From Actinomycetota bacterium (GTDB taxonomy: Bacteria; Actinomycetota; Acidimicrobiia; Acidimicrobiales; Ilumatobacteraceae), in contig WLTJ01000050.1 of NCBI GenBank assembly GCA_009705435.1, positions 1 through 8,880 of the forward strand: DNA of 8,880 nt, in the 5' to 3' direction. Each line of letters starts with the position of its first letter. The first letter of the stretch is position 1. The notes under the pieces were generated by a model. That model was not told the DNA's origin. It saw nothing but the letters and a program-made list of their open reading frames with translations, and did no database searches. This document shows, one piece after another, positions 5,670 to 8,880 of this stretch. A program made the position numbers and the translations under genes.

Positions 5670-6875
5670 ATGGCAATTTCCATTAATGAACTCGATATTC
5701 CGCAGGTTGATTTTGACTTCGTCGGTAGCCAAGCAGAACGCGATCAACTGGCGAGCATTGCTCAAGACTCGTGGATCGCTAAAGGTCTCTTCGCCTACCC
5801 GATTTTCAACTATGAAGATTGCTTGGCCATTTTGCGTGATCGACGGTGGCACAGTGCCGCTGCTTTAGCGGCCATCGCATTTGGCGTTGATGACCCGCGT
5901 CTTAGCGAAGAACGTCAGCCCTCAATTCTTTCTTCCGAAGGAGAAGTTCATACCCGACTACGTCGTTTAGTGGCTCCATCTTTTTCGCCACGAGCCGCCG
6001 ACCATCTGCGACCATTTATGCGCGAGGTGATGAATTCGCTGATTGACCCGATCGTCGCTCAAGGTCATTGCGATCTGGCCGTTGATATCTGTGAGCATTA
6101 CCCGATTCCAATTATTTGCGAACTTCTCGGTGCACCAAAATCAGACTGGCAATTTTTCAGCCGTGTCGCCGAAGATGTCTTGCGAATCTTTGATGCGAAT
6201 AACGCAAACGAGATCGACCTCATTTTGGCAGCTCAGGCAGATCTCGATGCCTACGTTCGTCAACTGATCTCCGAGCGACGCGATAGCCCCGCCGACGACC
6301 TGATTACAAGTTTGATCGCTGCCGAAGAAGCCGGCGACAAACTTAGCGAGAACGAGTTGGTCTCCATGGTTGAAGCCGTGATCATTGGTGGCACCGACAC
6401 AACGCGCAATCAACTTGGATGTTCAGTGGCACTTTTTGCTGAGCATCCTGAGCAGTGGAAACTTCTTGCCGAGCGCCCCGAGCTGGCAGGAAAAGCCGTA
6501 GAAGAGACGATGCGTTATTTCGGAGCCGTCCGCAGCACTGGTCGGTTCGCTAGCGAGGATATTGAATATAAGGGCGTTCTATTTCCCAAGGGGACTTTGG
6601 TCGTGCCGTCGCTGGTCCTAGCAAACCGTGATAGCGCAGTTTTCAACGAACCCAACACTTTCGACATCACCCGCGAACCTGCAGGTCAACCGCAGATGAC
6701 CTTCGGCGCAGGCATTCATTATTGCCTCGGTGCGGCTTTGGCTAGAGCCGAACAACAGGAGGCACTACCCCTCTTGGCTCAACGACTTCCCAATTTGCGG
6801 ATCAACGGCGATGTCATATGGAAGCCATCCACGGTGGCTATCTTCGGTCCAGAACACTTGCCTATCGCTTTCTGA
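5670..6875 (+). CDS. Cytochrome P450 (soluble bacterial CYP)
   Basis: This cytosolic haem-thiolate monooxygenase has 401 residues, normal for soluble class I bacterial P450s, and no membrane anchor. The haem ligand is Cys352 in FGAGIHYCLGAALARAE (345-361). The I-helix oxygen-activation motif is IGGTDTTRN (239-247), the K-helix ExxR is Glu279-Thr-Met-Arg282, and the C-helix haem contact is HTRLRRLVAPSFSP (94-107). The ATG at 5670 gives a natural N-terminus; there is no ribosome site and TAGGTT lies at -12 to -7, so a leaderless mRNA is likely. No ferredoxin or ferredoxin reductase gene is adjacent, so electrons must come from partners encoded elsewhere. The substrate cannot be predicted, and no link to polyamine metabolism is evident. 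Its last codons overlap the promoter of the following gene. Confidence 0.95.
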   Translation: MAISINELDIPQVDFDFVGSQAERDQLASIAQDSWIAKGLFAYPIFNYEDCLAILRDRRWHSAAALAAIAFGVDDPRLSEERQPSILSSEGEVHTRLRRLVAPSFSPRAADHLRPFMREVMNSLIDPIVAQGHCDLAVDICEHYPIPIICELLGAPKSDWQFFSRVAEDVLRIFDANNANEIDLILAAQADLDAYVRQLISERRDSPADDLITSLIAAEEAGDKLSENELVSMVEAVIIGGTDTTRNQLGCSVALFAEHPEQWKLLAERPELAGKAVEETMRYFGAVRSTGRFASEDIEYKGVLFPKGTLVVPSLVLANRDSAVFNEPNTFDITREPAGQPQMTFGAGIHYCLGAALARAEQQEALPLLAQRLPNLRINGDVIWKPSTVAIFGPEHLPIAF

Positions 6876-6886
6876 AAAGGTATATT
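6858..6886 (+). promoter_or_regulatory. Sigma70-like promoter for the secreted protein gene
   Basis: TTGCCT (6858-6863) and TATATT (6881-6886) are separated by exactly 17 bases, matching the -35 and -10 consensus at four and five of six positions. Transcription would start near 6893 and leave a leader of about 33 bases that includes the GGAGG ribosome site. The -35 lies inside the last codons of the P450 gene and the -10 just after its stop (6873-6875). Confidence 0.6.
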
Positions 6887-6915
6887 TTTGTCATAGACAG
6901 TGTTCTTCACAATCC

Positions 6916-6920
6916 GGAGG
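6916..6920 (+). promoter_or_regulatory. Ribosome binding site that sets the secreted protein start
   Basis: GGAGG lies six bases before the ATG at 6927. This favours that codon over an in-frame ATG at 6900, whose product would carry nine extra residues (MFFTIRRDD) in front of a signal peptide that is already complete. The ATG at 6922 is in another frame. Confidence 0.8.
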
Positions 6921-6926
6921 GATGAT

Positions 6927-8714
6927 ATGAAGATTTCAAGTTCATGCAAAATGTTTGCGATCGTGGCTTTGCTTGCCGCAGGAGTCGGCCTGAGCACTAC
7001 CTCGGTCAGTGCTCGAGCACCGCAGGCGCAAAGTGCGACCTCAAAGCAGTACACAGTCAAGGCAAGCATCGTTGGAGCGAATAATAAGACCGTGCTTCTC
7101 GTTGCAAAAACAGGGCGCGTTTTAGCCTCCAAGAAAATCACCAGCAACACGTCAACCGCTGTGACGTTGACGACGCCCTCAAAGCCAAAAATTACAACTC
7201 TGGCGGGAGCGACTCTGCAGTTGGTGTCATCAACGAGTGGCGATTATTTCGGGCCAATTCTCTTGGGCTGGTACGGAAGTAGCCGCACAAGTGCATCCAA
7301 GGTGTACACAAAGTTTTCTTCCTCTGCGCCAACCACCATTGATCTGAAGACGATCACCATTGTAAATAACGGTCCCAGCTCGACAAAGCAAGGATACGGC
7401 TATACCGCGAAGAATACGGCGAGTACAACGATTGACACTGCAAGTGCAAGCGCGACCAAAGCGGCTTCCGGAAAGCCTAAAGGTGTCGGCAACTACGGCA
7501 AAGCGAAAACAACTTCGGCGAGTTCGCTTTTCGTTACCGGTAATCGTTCACCGATGTTTTGTCCGCCAACCTGTCCAGGTCCGCCAGCGGAGGGCGGTGG
7601 CGGTGGAGCGAAGGTTGATGTGGATGACCTCGATGGTGGAGACGCCGATGATGACGGCATCCCAAATGCCTTTGATGTGAATGATGATGGCGATGCAAAG
7701 GTTGACTCGGCTGACTCAGATACCCCTGAACCGAATGTCACTGGCTCATCAACTGACGCTGCAACCTGTGAAGCCGCTGCTTCATTTCATATCTTCACCA
7801 ACTACAAGGCCACAGCGCCCAACTTTGCAGACACCTTGAATTTTTACGGTACGGGTAGCCACGCGGCGACTGACGCATCTATTTTCACTCAAGTCGCAGC
7901 GTCAATGTCGATGGTTTTTTCACCGATCACTCAAGTCTGTGGTGAAACTGTGACGAAGATGGAGATCAAAGGAGTGGGTGTTTCATATGCCCCTACCGAC
8001 TACGCCGAGGTGACCGCAGGCGGCACTGGGGACATTCAATGGCAAATCGGTGCAGGCACAATCAACAACGTGGCAGCGACTGGATTCACCGCGCAAACTT
8101 TCACCACTCGGGCCAGCCTGCCATCAGGACAAGACACTTTCATTCAACGAGTCACCACAACGAGTGGCAAGGTATATGAATTCACCGCTACTGCGGGGTT
8201 TGTGTTCGTGACACATCCGATGTTGCAGGGCTATTGCGTCAAGACGACGACGGACACCACCTCTTGCGTGAGTGGTAGTGATTTCACCCAGATCAACTAT
8301 GCAGCCAGCTCCATCCCCACGATTTCCGTTGGGTCCACACAAACTTTGCTCTTACGCATGTATCGCCCCCAACGCTTCGCCATTGACGGCGAGGCACCTG
8401 GCTTTTACAACCTGGGTGGGTTCAAGTACACCCCAGATATGCCGAATCCCCCTGGCGGCCGAACCGACGGTAACAACTTCGGTAAGTGCGATGGCGCGAC
8501 CTACCCCGACGGTGAGATGACAACCGATACTTTGGCTAACAGTAGTGACTCTGCAGTGACCAGTACTCTGCAGGTGTCATGGAACCTCAAAGCTTGTTTC
8601 GACGACAAGGATGGTAAATCTTGGTCGACGGGCACCGTGACGATCGACATCCAGGTTGAGTCACCGGGTCCTGGTGGTAACAGTGCCCAAAAACTCTTCC
8701 TCACTCTGACGTAG
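6927..8714 (+). CDS. Secreted protein of unknown function with an Asp-rich calcium-binding-like segment
   Basis: I do not recognise this 595-residue protein. A Sec signal peptide is clear: a Lys-containing start, the hydrophobic core MFAIVALLAAGVGL (9-22) and a likely cut after VSA (Ala29). Residues 40-150 are beta-rich and include YFGPILLGWYG (107-117). Residues 151-205 form a Ser/Thr/Ala/Lys/Gly-rich linker. CPPTCPGPP (212-220) and five glycines lead into the acidic repeat at about 229-266. The C-terminal region (280-595) looks beta-rich. There are eight cysteines after the signal peptide (212, 216, 281, 338, 437, 447, 521, 557), enough for four disulfides. No LPxTG motif, C-terminal membrane segment or catalytic motif is visible, so it may be released or held non-covalently at the surface. 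The gene has its own promoter and ends in tandem TAG codons. It could be an adhesin or envelope protein, but no function can be assigned. Confidence 0.85.
   Translation: MKISSSCKMFAIVALLAAGVGLSTTSVSARAPQAQSATSKQYTVKASIVGANNKTVLLVAKTGRVLASKKITSNTSTAVTLTTPSKPKITTLAGATLQLVSSTSGDYFGPILLGWYGSSRTSASKVYTKFSSSAPTTIDLKTITIVNNGPSSTKQGYGYTAKNTASTTIDTASASATKAASGKPKGVGNYGKAKTTSASSLFVTGNRSPMFCPPTCPGPPAEGGGGGAKVDVDDLDGGDADDDGIPNAFDVNDDGDAKVDSADSDTPEPNVTGSSTDAATCEAAASFHIFTNYKATAPNFADTLNFYGTGSHAATDASIFTQVAASMSMVFSPITQVCGETVTKMEIKGVGVSYAPTDYAEVTAGGTGDIQWQIGAGTINNVAATGFTAQTFTTRASLPSGQDTFIQRVTTTSGKVYEFTATAGFVFVTHPMLQGYCVKTTTDTTSCVSGSDFTQINYAASSIPTISVGSTQTLLLRMYRPQRFAIDGEAPGFYNLGGFKYTPDMPNPPGGRTDGNNFGKCDGATYPDGEMTTDTLANSSDSAVTSTLQVSWNLKACFDDKDGKSWSTGTVTIDIQVESPGPGGNSAQKLFLTLT
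7611..7724 (+). repeat. Asp-rich thrombospondin type 3-like calcium-binding segment
   Basis: Residues about 229-266 of the secreted protein hold closely spaced acidic loops: DVDDLDGGD (231-239), then DADDDGIPNAFDVNDDGD (239-256), then DSADSD (260-265). The DxDxDGxxxxxD spacing and the phrase DDDGIPNAFDVNDDGD are typical of bacterial TSP3-like repeats, which bind calcium and stiffen linkers between domains. It differs from dockerins, which have two well-separated 12-residue loops with following helices. Confidence 0.65.
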
Positions 8715-8788
8715 TAGTCGTTCCCGAAAACAGGTGAGCGATGAGCCCCGATTATTCAACGCGCTATCACGGGTGACACGATGTAGTG
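8715..8788. other. Intergenic gap before the luciferase-like oxidoreductase gene
   Basis: The gap begins with a second in-frame TAG (8715-8717) directly after the stop of the secreted protein. It contains a small inverted repeat, TCAC-GG-GTGA (8767-8776), just upstream of the next start. No stable hairpin with a T-run is present, so I see no intrinsic terminator. TATCAC (8765-8770) is a weak -10 candidate. Confidence 0.4.
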
Positions 8789-8880
8789 ATGAGCGCAACA
8801 AAAACGATGAAACTCGGCTACAACACTGGCTATTGGTCGGCAGGACCACCCGCAGGATCCGACGAAGCTGTCCTTGAAGC
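8789..8880 (+). CDS. Luciferase-like (probably F420-dependent) oxidoreductase, N-terminal fragment
   Basis: Only the first 30 codons are in the window. MKLGYNTGYWSAGPP (7-21), followed by DEAVLE (25-30), matches the first beta strand and loop of LLM-class F420-dependent oxidoreductases, in which a K/RLG-N-GYW-AGP block is followed by the first helix of a TIM barrel. Such enzymes use reduced F420 or FMN in the cytoplasm to reduce or oxygenate varied substrates. The ATG at 8789 is preferred; an in-frame TGA at 8774-8776 rules out starts further upstream. GTG at 8786 and the internal ATG at 8807, which would give the shorter start MKLGYN, are alternatives. No strong ribosome site is visible. The substrate and the F420 dependence cannot be confirmed from this fragment. 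Confidence 0.75.
   Translation, partial: MSATKTMKLGYNTGYWSAGPPAGSDEAVLE

Noticed and set aside
5532..5852. Minus-strand open frame spanning the acetyltransferase/P450 gap
   Set aside because: It covers the starts of two well-supported divergent genes in the wrong frame and has no family features.
6900..6926. In-frame ATG at 6900 as the start of the secreted protein
   Set aside because: The codon at 6927 has GGAGG six bases upstream and begins a complete signal peptide; the 6900 start lacks a ribosome site and lies too close to the predicted transcription start.
7611..7724. Acidic repeat as a dockerin domain
   Set aside because: The loops are contiguous and lack the paired 12-residue loop plus helix layout of dockerins; TSP3-like is a better fit.
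1..8880. CRISPR arrays, tRNA or rRNA genes, insertion sequences, phage or defence genes
   Set aside because: I saw no regularly spaced repeats, cloverleaf sequences, transposase motifs or terminal inverted repeats; nearly all of the window is accounted for by seven metabolic or secreted-protein genes and one edge fragment.

Overview
The window looks like chromosomal DNA from an actinobacterium with a moderate GC content (roughly half by eye). I favour Acidimicrobiia or a related aquatic lineage. The grounds are a probable F420-dependent luciferase-like oxidoreductase at the right edge, a bacterial P450, GTG starts, and several starts that look leaderless with a TANNNT box at -12 to -7. The lineage is an inference, since no marker gene is present.

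Left half (1-5012): a polyamine module. On the minus strand, potA (ATPase, 926-2041) is followed by a potD-like Tat-type lipoprotein gene (1-879) that runs off the left edge; permease genes potB and potC would be expected further left. Divergent from potA, across a 158-base regulatory gap, is a class III aminotransferase of the SpuC/putrescine type (2200-3588, plus strand). It converges on an aldehyde dehydrogenase of the gamma-aminobutyraldehyde type (3585-5012, minus strand), and the two stop codons interlock in four bases. Together these would import putrescine or a similar amine, transaminate it to 4-aminobutanal and oxidise that to GABA. The GABA-to-succinate genes are not in the window.

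Middle (5060-6875): a GNAT acetyltransferase lies 47 bases upstream of the dehydrogenase on the same strand. It is divergent from a complete cytochrome P450, with only 25 bases between the two start codons. Both starts lack a Shine-Dalgarno sequence, and each has a TANNNT box at exactly -12 to -7, so this gap may be a minimal bidirectional promoter for two leaderless mRNAs.

Right (6876-8880): a good sigma70-like promoter, with its -35 inside the end of the P450 gene, precedes a 595-residue secreted protein of unknown function. This protein has a signal peptide, a low-complexity Ser/Thr/Ala linker, an Asp-rich calcium-binding-like segment and a cysteine-containing C-terminal region. The window ends in the first 30 codons of a luciferase-like oxidoreductase. 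I saw no tRNA, rRNA, CRISPR array, insertion sequence or phage gene. No wholly new multigene system is evident; the most unusual items are the regulatory architecture and the secreted protein.
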